A DNA stretch of 64,000 nt. Origin: Zanthoxylum bungeanum (lineage: Eukaryota; Streptophyta; Magnoliopsida; Sapindales; Rutaceae). This document shows, in pieces, positions 23,496 to 35,638 of this stretch (the first letter of the stretch is position 1; every line of letters starts with the position of its first letter). Below the pieces are notes generated by a model, which saw nothing but the letters and a program-made list of their open reading frames with translations, was not told where the DNA came from and did not search any database. Where the stretch lies: positions 1 to 64,000 of the forward strand of contig SKCR01049661.1 in NCBI GenBank assembly GCA_019454045.1. Direction: 5' to 3'. The translations under genes and the position numbers were made by a program.

Positions 23496-26400
23496 TTAGT
23501 GGCAATCTGGATGGTACCATAGTCTCATATCCTCCACATGTTTATCGAATAACTGAGGAGGCAAGACCTTTGTAAGTGGGTCTGCTATGTTGTCTTGTCC
23601 TTGAACCTTCAAGACCACTATGTCTTTTCGTTCAATAATCTCTCTAATTACGCGGTATTTCCTTTCCACGTGTTTAGACTTGGAATGCACCCTCGACTCC
23701 ATAGCCTGCGCGATGGCTCCGTTATTATCACAGTACAATAGGATCGAATCAGCAATACTAGGCACAATGCCAAGTTCTGTGACAAAATTTCTAATCCAAA
23801 CAGCTTCTTTAGCCACTTCTGAAGCCGCTATAAATTACGCCTCAATGGTGGAATCAGCTGTTGAGCCTTGCTTTAAACAACGCCAACTAACAGCACCACC
23901 GTTAAGGGTAAATATGTATCCTGATGTAGATTTTCTATCATCTGGATCTCCATGGAAGTCGAAGTCTGTATAACCCTTAACTTGTAGCTCATCTTCTCCA
24001 TATATCAGAAACTTATCCTTGGTGCCTTTAAGATATTTTATGATATGTTTCAAGGCTGTCCAATGATCATTACCTGGATCAGATTGATATCGGCTAGTCA
24101 CACTGACGCCGAAACTGATGTTAGGTCTAGTATATAACATAACATACATTATGCTTCCAATATAAGAAGCATATGGCAAGTTAGACATCCTAACTCTCTC
24201 TTCCTCGGTTTGAGGTGTCATTTTCTTCGAAAGATGTATGCCGTATCAGAAAGGTACATTTGCTGCCTTGCAGTTGGTTAAACTGTACCTTTCTAACATC
24301 TTGTCTATGTACGTCAATTGTGACAACCCTCTAAGCTTCCTAACTCTATCTCGGTAGACCCTTATACCTAGTATATATGAAGCTTCTCCCATATCTTTCA
24401 TGGAGAAGTTCTTGCAAAGGTAGGCTTTCACACTTTGCATCATCTCTATATCATTTCCTATGATAAGGATGTCATCTACATACAAGACTAGGAAAACTAT
24501 CATGCTCCCACTAACTTTCTTATAAACACATGGTTCTTCCTCGTTTTTGATGAATCCAGATAATCTAATTATCTCATCAAAACGACGATTCCAGCTTCGA
24601 GATGCCTGTTTAAGTTCATAAATAGACTTTTGGAGCTTACAAACCAAGTTTGAAGTCTCACTGGATACGAAACCCTCTAATTGTTCCATATAGATATCCT
24701 CCTTAATGAATCCATTTAGAAAAGCGGTTTTCACATCCATTTGCCATATCTCATAGTCGTGATATGCAGCAATGGCTAAAAGAATCCTAATGGATTTTAG
24801 CATGGCTACTGGTGAAAAAGTTTCCTCATAGTCAATCTCAGGACGTTGAGTGTAACCTTTTGCTACCAGTCAGGCCTTAAAGGTTTCCATATTTTCATCG
24901 GGCCCTCGCTTCCTTTTGTAAACCCATTTACAACCAATAAGTTTAATTCCTTCAGGAAGTTCAACTAAGTCCCAGACTTGATTGGCATGCATTGAATCCA
25001 TTTCGGATTTCATGGCTTCCTGCCATTTTCCCAAATCGATATCCAATATCGTTTCTTTATACGTAGTCGGATCTTTTTCCTCCAAGAGGAGAACATCAAG
25101 GCTCACATCAGATGTTAAAAACAGTCTCTCATGAGGCCTTGATATTCTATTCGACTTACGTAGAACCTGTGTTGTAGATCCTTCACCTAGTTGGATCTCT
25201 GGTTTCATCTCAGTTTCCTTAATGTTGGGATCAAACTCATCAAGTTTAATCTCTCTACAATTCGCACTTTCTCTCAAAAATTGCTTTTCAAGAAAAGTTA
25301 CAAAGCGAACAACAAATACATTTCGTTGTTCGGAATCTTAGAATTGATATCCCATGGAATTACCAGGATATCCAATGAACCTATATTTATACCATCTGGG
25401 TGCTAGTTTATCCCGCTGTGTAATTCTAACGTATGCAGGATAACCCCAAATCTTTAAATGTCTAAGACTTGGATTTCTACCGAACCATATCTGATAGGGG
25501 GTTGTAGAAACAACTTTCGATGGAACCCTATTAAGTATGTAGGCAGCAATTTGTAAAGCGTAACCCCAAAGGTAATAAAGAAGATCTGTATAGCTCATCA
25601 TGGATCGCACCATATCCAATAAAGTTTGATTTCTTCGCTCAGACACTCCATTGTGTTGAGGTGTTCTTGGTGGGCTATATTGGGCGAGAATTCCATTCTC
25701 CCTTAAATAATTTCTGAATTCTTCACTCATGTATTCACCGCCTCGATCTGATCTAAGGTTCTTGATGAATTTTTTGGTTTTTTTTTCTACTTTGTTTTGG
25801 ATTATTTTGAACTTGTCAAATATTTCCGACTTATGTTTCATCAGATAGACATATCCATATCTAGACTTGTCATCTGTGAAAGTTACAAAGTATGTTGAAC
25901 CATCATGAGCGACATGATTTAATGGACCACACACATCGTTGTGTATTAGCTCCAGTAAATCTCCAGCACAGTGTCCAACACCTTGAAATGAGGCATTTGT
26001 CATCTTTCCTTGGATACATGACTCACAAATCGGATAAAGATCTAAGGTAAGATTTTCAATCAAACCATCATTTACCAATTTGGATAGACGTCTAATACCT
26101 ATGTGGCTTAATCTCATATGCCATAATTCAGTATTATTTAGTTCAGACTTCCTACTTATATTTTCCTCTACATTAAAGACATCTTTATATGTTTCCAAAA
26201 CATAGTGACCGTTTGATAAAGAACATTCACATTTCAATAAATTTTCTTTATCATACAAACATAAAGTTTCATCCTTAATGTTTATTTTATATTCCTCTTT
26301 ATCTAATATTGGCAGCGATATTATTTATCTAATAAGTGAGGGAACATAATAACAGTCGTAAAAATCTAATTTACATCTATTTGGGAGATCTAGAACAACT

Positions 26401-27419
26401 GTTCTTATGGCCTTGACATCCAATGTCTCACCATTGCCAACTCTAAGCTGGATCTCCCATTTATTTAGCCTTCTTTTAATCCTCATTTTCTTTAAGGAAT
26501 TGAAAATATGAGTAGGACTGCGAGTGTCTAACACCCATCCACTATTTGTATCTAAGGCTAATGAGATGTCAATAATTGGAAAAATACAAAGTGTATCTGA
26601 GGGGCCTGCTTTTCCTTTTAGCTCTGGACAGTCCTTCTTCCAGTGTCCAGACTTCTTGCATTGTAGACATTGATCACGAGCTACTTTCGATTTTGCGTCT
26701 TTGCGCTTCTTGGAGTTTTTCTTTGATATCTTCTTCTTCCCCATCTTTATTTTCTTTGACTTCCCATAAGTCTTTGAAGAGCCAGCTCCACCATGGAGAT
26801 ACAGTATGGGGTTGCCTTTTCTCAAATATTTCTCCACTGTGCGTAGCATGTAATGAAGTTCTTCGTATGTGGCTTGCATCGAATGCATATGGAAATTTAA
26901 TACAAAGCCAGCATAAGAACCAGGCAAAGAATACATAATCAAATTACGGCCCAGCCGTTCATCAAACACAATGCCATGTCGTTTCAGATATCGAATCTGG
27001 TCAATCATGTTAAAAACATGAGTGCTGACAGCTCCTCCCTCATTGAGTTCAGCGCGGAACAATTCCTTAGACCTTCGATAAAGTTCCATCTCTTGATTTG
27101 CCTCGAACAACTCCTTGAGTGTTCGCATGATGCTCCAAGCATCTGGTACTTCAATGTACTGTCTCAGCAAATCTGGAACCATCGATCCCAAGATGTAGGC
27201 TTTCACCTTCAGGTTATCATCCTTCCATCTATAAAAAAAATTTCGCTCTTCTGGAGTGGAGTTAGGATCGAAATCAACAGGCAGTGGATTGATAGTGACA
27301 TAAGTCAACTTTTCATACTCCAAGACAAGGCGCATGTTTATTTCCCATTCGAAATAGTTTTCGGCTCATTTTAGCTTATTGGAATCCAAAAGTTTCATCA
27401 ATGGATTAGTAGCAGCCAT
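23496..27419 (-). pseudogene. Copia-A gag-pol polyprotein with six stops
   Basis: One frame of 1308 codons from ATG 27419 to TAA 23496, with no frameshift and six internal stops (27366, 26325, 25338, 24870, 24246, 23835). In order it holds: a Copia-type gag (UBN2-like, about 27335-26760); a zinc knuckle CLQCKKSGHWKKDC (26628-26669); an aspartic protease site reading LDTR (26520-26528) instead of the usual DTG/DSG; the integrase zinc finger (LWHMRLSH...CESC) and catalytic Asp, Asp and Glu in HNDVCGP, LRSDRGGEY and HNGVSERRN (D-D-35-E); reverse transcriptase with MDVKTAFLNG and YVDD (24471-24482); and RNase H with DDRKSTSGY. At least three stops are TGA where CGA (Arg) is usual, as at FKA-stop-LVAKG. 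It encoded the element's own capsid and copying enzymes and cannot now make them in one piece. Confidence 0.93.
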
Positions 27420-27429
27420 CTAGAAGATA

Positions 27430-28170
27430 ATATTTTTGAGTAATAGCAGAACAGTTTTCATTTCAAAAGTGATAACACTAATTGATTATGGAATTTTAAA
27501 TCTATTAGTGCCCTCCCACTACTTTATGTAATTTTGTAATCTCCCTTAATAGAAAAATAGAAATTTGACTATCAAAATTTCATAGCGGGAAGTGGATCCC
27601 ATGACATTTACTCCAGCCTCACACTAATGACGATATTGGCCTTTATAAACTCATTAGGTAGACCTCCAAGGTCAATCACTTCATGTGACTCTTAGTTTGG
27701 TCATAAACCGTTTCTTATCCTCACACTAATGACGATATTGGATTGAGACGTGTTCTAGGTGTATATTTGTCAATGTGCACTAATGAGCTTCGTATATACA
27801 CCCTCACACTAATGACGATATTGGGTGACTACGTTAACTCATCACGCTACATCTAATGTTTTATCGGAGCAACCTAAGTTCCAAGCACTTATACCCTCAC
27901 ACTAATGACGATATTGGATATAAGTAGTAAGAACTCATTCATCTCTGTATTGACAAGATGGACCATCCAATAATGCTCCAACATTATTAATATTATTACC
28001 TAAATAAAGTAATCACCAGATCACGAGAGATTTATGATAATTAAGTCATTAACTTAATTAGGTCAAAGTTTTAATTTAAAACATGCAATACATATCTAAT
28101 ATGCCTTATGCATAATTAAATTAAAATTACTATGGCATAGATTCAAAAATATGTGTTGTGTGGTTAAGCC
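27430..28170 (-). repeat. Copia-A leader with four copies of a 23-nt core
   Basis: Between PBS and gag the core (plus-strand TCACACTAATGACGATATT flanked by CC and GG) occurs at 27617-27639, 27719-27741, 27802-27824 and 27895-27917, identical each time, while spacers of about 60-80 bp differ. The bases next to each core differ between copies yet are complementary across the core: CTTATA with TATAAG in copy 4, CGTA/CACCC with GGGTG/TACG in copy 3, ATCC with GGAT plus a longer imperfect arm in copy 2, weak in copy 1. This suggests hairpins in the genomic RNA. Function is not known. Confidence 0.8.
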
Positions 28171-28186
28171 TTTGTTACTGATACCA
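28171..28186 (-). other. Primer-binding site of Copia-A
   Basis: On the minus strand TGGTATCAGTAACAAA lies three bases beyond the LTR end at 28190. The first nine bases match the initiator tRNA-Met primer site. Confidence 0.7.
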
Positions 28187-28189
28187 TTC

Positions 28190-30615
28190 TGTTCTGTTGT
28201 GGAACCCCTAGGGTTGGATCGGTGCCCCGGGCAGCGAAAATGGGTCTAACCCATGGATATTAAGTATAGGTGTAATTTTAAATTATTTAATGAAATACAA
28301 TATTCCATTACGAGTGTATAGAAAAAAATCGAGGCTGAATCGGAGTCCAGAAACTCAAAAACGAAGAAAAACAAAATTCCCGCTCGTAGTGCACGTACGT
28401 GCACCCACTGGGCGTGCTACAGTGCAGTGCGGGCACTGTAGCGCGCACTGCTGAATTTTTTTTTTCTTTTATATGCTTTATCTCACTTTCCAGTGAGCTG
28501 AAGCAATTAGGGTATTTTACCCTAATTGCTTCCGGTCTTCCCTAAACACTTCAAAAATACCAAAAATTAATTTTTAATTTCAAAACCAACATAAACACAT
28601 GTTATATAATAAAAAACAAGTTTTTCAAAATATCAAATATTTTTACAAAAACATAAATTTATTCTAAATACGCACTTGCGTAAATTTTGAATCCAATGCA
28701 CAAACCAAATTAGAATCCCAATAAGAAATGTCTCGTGAACAATTCTAGGTCACCCAAAGGTGGTCAAGTGATTCTAGAATGGTAGCCATAGCTCTTATTA
28801 ATTATTCCATGTCCAACATGAACATCTTTGACCTAATTACAAGCATGTTGTGTTTATACTTCTAAAATATCCTAACACAATTGATTAGCCTTATTCAACA
28901 TTAAGCTATGTGATCATGCATCTAATTCACAAATAAACATCGCTTAGGAGAAGATCAAACTTTACCTAGTAAGCTTGATGTAAGATTCAATCTACCTCTC
29001 CTTTGTTGAAATTGTTGGAGAACCTTAAAGGTGTGCAAGTTTGACTTCAAGATACAATCTTGTTTCCAATGCTTCCAAGCTTCACTTCAAGATCCAATCT
29101 TGATTTCTCCTACATGAAATGTTGTAGAGACCTCACAAGCTTCTCTAAACACATCTCTCACTTAGGCTAATCTCTCAAGAATTTTCTTATGCTTGTTATT
29201 CTTGTCATTAAAACCTTCCTAAAGCTTGCTATTTATAGCAAAACTTAGGTAATTTTTAATTAATAAAAGTTGTAATCAACTTTTAAGTGGGCTTAATCTA
29301 ATTTGTCCAAATATGTATAATTAGGTATGACTAATCTCCATTATCTCCCATTTTAATTTAATCCAATTAAATCAAGCCAAGGATTAGGAAATTGATTAGT
29401 TCAATGTTTGCCATTTTGATTTAATCCAATTAAATCAAGCCAAAACCACCTATTATTACATACTTACAATTACCATAATATCCTCAAATTGTAGAGATAA
29501 TTATGATTTTACAATTAAGCTCTTGTGTAATTATTGAATTAATCCAATTAATCCAATTTGGTCAAAGTAAATAATGTTATCCAATAACACTTGATTATCT
29601 TAGTTGATAATTATAAAATCAAATATTATCTTTTATCAAAAATAATCGGCTACCCAAGTGCTCAACGAGTACACTTCATATTGGGACTCTCTGAGTTCAG
29701 ACATGTTCGTCATATAAGCCTAGCTAATATGAACGCAATTTAGCCACCTCCGAATTTGCGAAGAACACGAACGACCTTTCTGAACTATACAAGTTGAGGT
29801 CATCACATATGTTTAACAATACCTCTATCATAGGCTATCCGAGTTATCCTTAGGAAACATAGAATATACCGTCAAATTTCCAAGGCGCACATCCCATGTC
29901 GACATGTCCACGATTCTTCATAACTGATGCGATCCACCTTAGGTGATCGGCTTTGGCCAAAGTCTTTAAGAATCGTGACTTAACTCACATGGATACCTAA
30001 ACCCCTTATGGTACACATATAGGCCGATGGATCCTATCTTGCTTCGTACTTGATTACTGAGTGCATCAGTCCACACCCAACGAACATCTAGAGGCCAGAC
30101 CATGAAAGGTTTCTGACATACATGGCATTAAAGTGTGGAGGATCTCACACAAAATCAATGCTATCCTATAGACAAATGATTACATATGCTACTCGATTCG
30201 AGGAGATTCCTATTGACGGTGGTGTGTACTTCCAACTATTAGGAATCACCTGCGAGTCATTCAGTATTCACTCCAACGAATACCCACATGTCTATACGAG
30301 TTTCCAAAACTCATGGTACATCGCGTTAAACCATTGGAACTCCAATTCCAATATACGACATGTGCTAGTCTTCTAGGTTATAGGAATTCGACCGTATTCC
30401 AAAACCAACGACTATGAATATTTACTTTAAGAATAGCTTACACCCAGTGTCAAAACTATTCTAAGGTCGATGTCATTGTTAGCATATCTATACATCAATC
30501 TAATACGCATAATGACAATACCATTAATGAGGTATGAAATGAAAAATGTAGTTATTTTATTAATAAATAATAAAATATACAAATCGGATTGGCACTCCAA
30601 ACACCAACTCCATCA
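28190..30615 (-). repeat. Copia-A 5' LTR
   Basis: About 2.43 kb. It starts TGATGGAGTTGGTG at 30615 and ends ...CACAACAGAACA at 28190 on the minus strand. It provides the empty-site comparison for the Tat-2 insertion (near 30403-30412). The open frame at 30122-30376 is LTR sequence, repeated with breaks at 15780-16020. Confidence 0.88.
29228..29238 (-). promoter_or_regulatory. TATA box of the Copia-A 5' LTR
   Basis: On the minus strand GCTATAAATAG is a strong TATA box. In the 3' LTR the equivalent is GCTATAAAAAGC (14886-14897). Transcription would be expected to start about 30 bp downstream, leaving about 1 kb of R-U5. Confidence 0.55.
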
Positions 30616-31955
30616 CTTTTAGGTATATTCATTTTCGCGTTCCCTTGTTTACGCGGAGCTAGGTCCCGTTAAGTAGGTCTTATGCTCTTAGGTTACAATA
30701 CATATGTTTTCATGATTTAAAACATGTGCAAGCGTACATGGGGGCAATAGCCCAATCCCAGTACATATGGCGATACGGGGGAGACATCGATCATTACATA
30801 TATAAGTTTTTCAATTATTAGATTCTATGACTTACGGATCATGGGTTAGGTTTTACTAGTCGCATTCTATATCGTACCATTCACGTCTTACAACTTACAT
30901 GACATGATACACGATGCACAATTCATGATTTCTCAGTCATGTTTCGTAGCTACGACTCACGTTTCATGGCCCCTAGTTACCAGTTCATGGTCACCTTTTA
31001 AGTTCCAAGGTTTATGATATATGTTTCATGATCTACGGTATGTGTCTATGACTACTTAAGTTATACTTTCAAGAATAATAAGTGATAATGGCATCACTTA
31101 TACAGATCATATATTTTATGTTTTATTTCATTTTCTACAATCATTCACTAAATCAATCATGCAACTAATTTATCTCATTTTCTTGTTGGGATGCAGGATT
31201 TCAAGAATGTTGAGGACGAGCTTTGGAAAAGATAAACACCCACCTGAGTCATTAGGTTCAAGTGTCAGGGGCTTATTTGTAAAGTATCGTATCATGATAA
31301 ACTATATGGTTTAATGTTAATAGTCATGTAATTCATGTTATGTTTAGCATTGTTGGATATAGTTCATGTGTAATGTTACTTCAGATATGCATGTTCATAG
31401 AAAATTCATAACATGACGCATGAATATGTAGCTTAAGTGCAAGTCAAGTTATATCACGTCATGTCATGCATATGCGTTTTATGAGGCTCAGTGAGATGGT
31501 AATGTTGTCTCTTATCGTCATATCATGGGAAACTCGGATGTGACACTTCAACTACTCCCTCATGATAGTGACCTATTCTGAGAATTCAACGATCGAGAAG
31601 TAACTGTTGTCTCCTTTCAACTAATGTCAAGCCCGATGTTGTGAGAGGTGGTGTTCTGGAACAGCTGACACGAAAGTTCCTCATCAACCAAACACTGTAA
31701 GCCATTTGTGAGGTTCTATGTCTGAATGTCCTCCATACGTTCCTATATTTTAGGATTTCGTCTTAGTGGAAAATACTGAAATTTTATATAATTTATGTAA
31801 TTAAACATTTACATAGAACTCTCGGACGACATTGTTCACCTAATCTTTTATTTTGAGTGTTGTGGGTGAGCTAAACATGATGCTTTGTTGTAGAGGAAAA
31901 ATATTAATTAGTAATTAAATATTTTTAAAATACAATTAAGTAAATGTATATTCGC
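30616..31955. other. Spacer without recognisable gene
   Basis: AT-rich sequence rich in CATG-containing short words. No coding frame of note. It may include an old LTR remnant (a splice-like TTGGGATGCAGGATTTC occurs near 31186), but I found no second copy or termini in the window. Confidence 0.4.
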
Positions 31956-31959
31956 TTAC

Positions 31960-33252
31960 CTCGGAGTGTCCATCGAGATGCACAGAAAATGAATTGGAGC
32001 CTCCGACATAGTTAAACCGTAGATTATGCCGGTTCAACTTGTTTCGCTCATAAATTATATATATATATATATAGTTGTTATTTTATTTCAAAAATACTGC
32101 AAAATGAAATATTATGAAAATTTAAGACTTACAGCGCATTCATCTGAAGTCCACATGCCGCACAGATATGTTCAATGCTCCTCACTGATGTCATATGGCT
32201 AATGGGAAATAGCATTAACCGCACCATGCTCGTCGAAGATGGGCTTGAGTTTATTTGTGCAGTAGTTTGAGTATGTCATGCCCATGCAGTGGTCGACGTA
32301 CTTGACCACATTCAGAGCAATCAAGTCAACGTCAAACCACTCATGCACACACATAAAAACATAATAGTTAAAGGCTTCATTTAAAAAAAAAAAGTAAAAT
32401 TGATGCTTAAAATGATACTTATTAACAAGACCGCGAAAAAGTTATGACGCATCCGCTCCAGTATCTTTGTCCAACACATTTACTGCTAGGGAGCGTCACA
32501 CCGTGTAATAGTCTCAATTGCGTTGGTGAACTTTGGATTGTGGCGGCCGAACTTTCTCTCTCCATCATAAGATATGTGAATCAATATCCGTTAGTGGTCT
32601 TCATATGACGCGCTAACTCCAAACCCCTTGTATCACCCCTTGTAAAACTTACTGTGTATTCATCCGAAGCCCACATGCTGCACAGATATGCCCAATCCTC
32701 CTCACTGATGTCATATGGACAATGAGAAACAACATTAATCGCACTATGCTCGTCGATGATGGGCTTGAGTTTCTTCGTGCAGTAGTTCGAGTATCCCTTG
32801 CTCATGCAGTGGTCGACGTACTTGACCACATTCGGAGTGGTCAAGTCAACGTCGGATCACTCATGCACACAAAAAACACAATAGTTAAAGGCTTAATTTT
32901 AAACAATAAAAAGTAAAATTGATGCTTAAAATGATACTTATTGACAAGACCGCGAACAAGTTGTGGCGCGTCCACTCCAGTATCTTTGTCCAGCACATGT
33001 ATTGCTGAGGAGTGTCACACCGTGCAATAGTCCCATTCCGTTAGTGAAGTTTGGATCGTGGTGGCCCAGCTGTCTCTCTCCATCGTCGGATATGCGAATA
33101 GATATTTGTCTGTGGGCCTTCATGTGACTCGCCAACTCCAAACTTCTTGTATAACCCCGAGATCGTCTTACTGTGGGGGTCGGATCAGCGGCCTGAGCAG
33201 GTGGCTCAGAGGTGGAACTTGCCATACTGCTAATGGATGGAGCGAGTAGCAT
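31960..33252 (-). pseudogene. En/Spm (Ptta-type) plant transposase-like pseudogene with tandem duplication
   Basis: Reading the minus strand from a possible ATG at 33252, an Ala/Ser/Pro-rich start leads to RGYTRSLELASHMKAH and ISIRISDDGERQLG, then W-x-K-I-L-E-W fragments. This fits the pattern of plant Ptta/En-Spm transposase-like proteins (an R-G-x-T-R-G-L block followed by a G-x-x-x-x-x-F block). A further block, EEDWAYLCSMWASDEY, and, across an intron-like gap, NRHNLRFNYVGGSNSF ending at a donor-like CCGAG/GTAAG (31955-31964) fit the same family. The middle is duplicated in tandem: 32137-32652 and 32653-33170 are about 516-bp copies. Stops and frameshifts break every block. No terminal inverted repeats were identified. 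Confidence 0.6.
32137..33170. repeat. Two tandem copies of a 516-bp exon-intron-exon segment
   Basis: The text beginning GCATTCATCTGAAGTCCACA at 32137 is repeated with about 10-15% difference by eye from 32653. Each copy spans the end of one exon-like block, an AT-rich intron-like stretch and the start of the next block. Confidence 0.85.
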
Positions 33253-33255
33253 TGT

Positions 33256-34580
33256 CCGGGGGCCATTTGAAAAAAAAAAAAAATCATCAATTACGTTAAA
33301 TCTAAGAAAATATCTCGCCACATCATTTTGACAACAAAGTCAAAATCATACTTTAAAGAAGCCAAACACCAAACAATTAAACAAAAACATTTTCCGTGTA
33401 GCCAAATTAAGAAAAAGGGCAGGTTAAATGATGAATTTTATTGTCGACAAAAATTGAGCCAATAGATGATTGTGTCTAATTGAAATGATAACGTAACTTC
33501 AGTATCACACTGCAGGCCTGCGTGTGAATGGTGTCAGTATTTTCCTGCTGAATTTCAAAACATGGGATATAATTAGTTTGTCTTCCTACGCAGGCACATA
33601 CATAACATAACACCTACGAAGATTTATTTATTTTTAGGGAGCAGTTGGCCTGGAAAAAAAGTCCACGTAAATGAATTAAAGATCAGGTTTAAGCAATCCT
33701 TTTAACTAATTTCATATATTTATTTTTTTAATTCACCAATCAAATGATTAAAATACTTGAAGATTCTACCTGTAACTTTTTGCTATAATTATTTTCCTAT
33801 CTCTTTATAATTATTCTTAAGTTTGTCTATCCACATCAATATCTTAGATAGCATCACACTGCATTGTATTTGTTAAATTGCATGGTTCCTTGCATGAAGA
33901 TATGTTTAGTATAAATGCCGAGACAAAAAAGTTTAGTACCAAAGAGTTGACATCTTTATTTCTTTATAATAAGAGTATAACAAACTTGAAAATGAAATTT
34001 AAATTTAAATATTTAAAGAGAGACTTTAATGAATTTTACCAGTTCAGATCTATTTAATATGAATTTGTTCAATTGGAGCTTTAGGATGGGATCCTATTGT
34101 ACTTTGATTAGTTGTTTTATGATTTTACAGGTTCACCTGTGTTTTTATACACTAATATATGGTCCCGAAAATGATTCAGCTGGATAAAACTTATTATATA
34201 GATACTCTTTATTTTAGAATGGAAAATCAAAATTATCTCATTAATAAATTATATTTTTCATTAATATATACAACATATTTTAATAAATTTTAGAATTGTT
34301 ACTCATCATAAGAAATTCCTAATCCGTAAATACATGGAAATTATTGTCATTTTGCAGCCTATACTTTTAGACTAATGCATCTAATTGGAGTATAAGGATT
34401 CAGTATTAAAATGAATTTTTGCTAAATACTTGATTAACCATGAGGAGCCCATGTGAGTGCTACTTATCTCTTGTGAATTATTGATCCAGTACTAACACAA
34501 ATACAACCCAAAACTATATCCTAATTCCTCAGCGTAAGCAAGATCTAATGGAGTGGTTTCATTTGATTTATGTGAAATGC
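33256..34580. other. Intergenic DNA, nothing recognised
   Basis: AT-rich, no long frame, no repeat with another part of the window noticed. Confidence 0.5.
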
Positions 34581-34747
34581 TAACGAGTGCCCTAAAGACA
34601 CTCCTCAAGAATCCATTTAAGGAAAGTTTTGATGGGAAAAAGAAAAAAAATCATTAATGATTTGACAGTTTTTTGCATTCCCCATAAAAATAATGTCAAA
34701 ATTTTACTTAAATGGATCCTTAACGAGTGCCCTAAGAGCACTTGTTA
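34581..34747. mobile_element. MITE-like inverted-repeat element
   Basis: The left end TAACGAGTGCCCTAAAGACA... and the reverse complement of the right end TAACAAGTGCTCTTAGGGCA... match at roughly three quarters of 41 positions, both ending in ATCCATTTAAG. The interior is 85 bp and AT-rich. The element is 167 bp with no coding capacity. The target duplication is not clear, so the superfamily is not assigned. Confidence 0.65.
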
Positions 34748-35536
34748 CCATAACTCTTGCTTTATTGTTTAATTTGAAGCATTACAGGTGGGTTGCTGAC
34801 TTGTTTGAGTTGTTTCTTTTAAAATGTCATTAGCCACGTCACTAGATATGGTGGGTGTACTTAGAATTCTGTTTGAACAAGTACTTGCTGAATTGGGCCC
34901 AAAACCCAAATGCTAAATTATATTCATCTAGGAGTTATTAAGAATTATTTATTATTTTTTTGGTATTTATTTTGTGGGTTATTATGTAAATGAAACATTG
35001 ACCATGTGATTTATCCAACGTCCAGCTTATCTGGTGAAATCTCGGAAACGAGACCAGGGCGTTATGTCACGCAGCAAGTGACAATCTTCCATTTGTGGCC
35101 TCTGGATCCATAAGTTAATAAATTGTTAAAATCTTACAAACTGTGGTTCCAATTTTGGAAACAACATATGCTTGTAAGGATAAGATCGAGTTACGTCATT
35201 TTCAGACCACGTAATAATGGAAGCCTTTGAGTAATTGCCCACAAAAGAAGAAATATATAATTAAGAAAAATCATAAGTGCGCAAATAACATTTTATGTAG
35301 GACGACAGCTAATAGAGATTCTCTTCTTCATAAAAAAATGCCAGTAAATTTGAGCAAAACGCAGCATTTGAATGCCAGAAATTTTGGTCTGCATGAGCTT
35401 TTGCGGAGCTCCCAACGAAGCCAAAAGAGCTCCAAATTTCCAAGTACAAAATAAACACTCACTTGCTTACTGCACACCAAGACAAAAATTTGTAACAAAA
35501 TTGTAACCTCCTCAACAATATCGTCTAAAAACTCAT
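34748..35536. other. Intergenic DNA upstream of the DVL-like gene
   Basis: No gene recognised. An open frame at 35227-35454 is AT-rich and without domain. This stretch should hold the upstream regulatory sequence of the gene at 35639. Confidence 0.4.
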
Positions 35537-35544
35537 CATATAAG
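35537..35544 (+). promoter_or_regulatory. Possible TATA box of the DVL-like gene
   Basis: CATATAAG about 95 bp before the ATG, followed by a pyrimidine/adenine-rich leader. Weak by itself. Confidence 0.35.
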
Positions 35545-35638
35545 AAAAGGTTCCTGTATCAAACAAATAGAGACCACTCTAGGTTGGTACCAGAATTTTC
35601 TTGCTCTATTTTTCTTCAAAAGCAAGACTCACAAGCTC

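Larger units (their letters stand above)
13840..30615 (-). mobile_element. Copia-A retrotransposon, split by a Tat-like insertion
   Basis: Minus-strand Copia element with 5' LTR 28190-30615, PBS near 28171-28186, a leader with repeated hairpins, gag-pol 27419-23496, PPT 23483-23493, and 3' LTR in two parts (23278-23482 and 13840-16061). The two 3' LTR parts add up to about 2.43 kb, matching the 2.43-kb 5' LTR. The 5' end is followed by CTTTT (30616-30620); no matching duplication is seen at the left, where the last 15 or so bases of the LTR are missing beside another LTR end at 13839. The LTRs differ from each other at many sites, so this is an older insertion. Confidence 0.85.

Noticed and set aside
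27600..27930. CRISPR-like pattern of 23-nt repeats and 60-80-nt spacers
   Set aside because: The repeats lie in a plant retrotransposon leader, spacers vary in length, and there are no cas genes.
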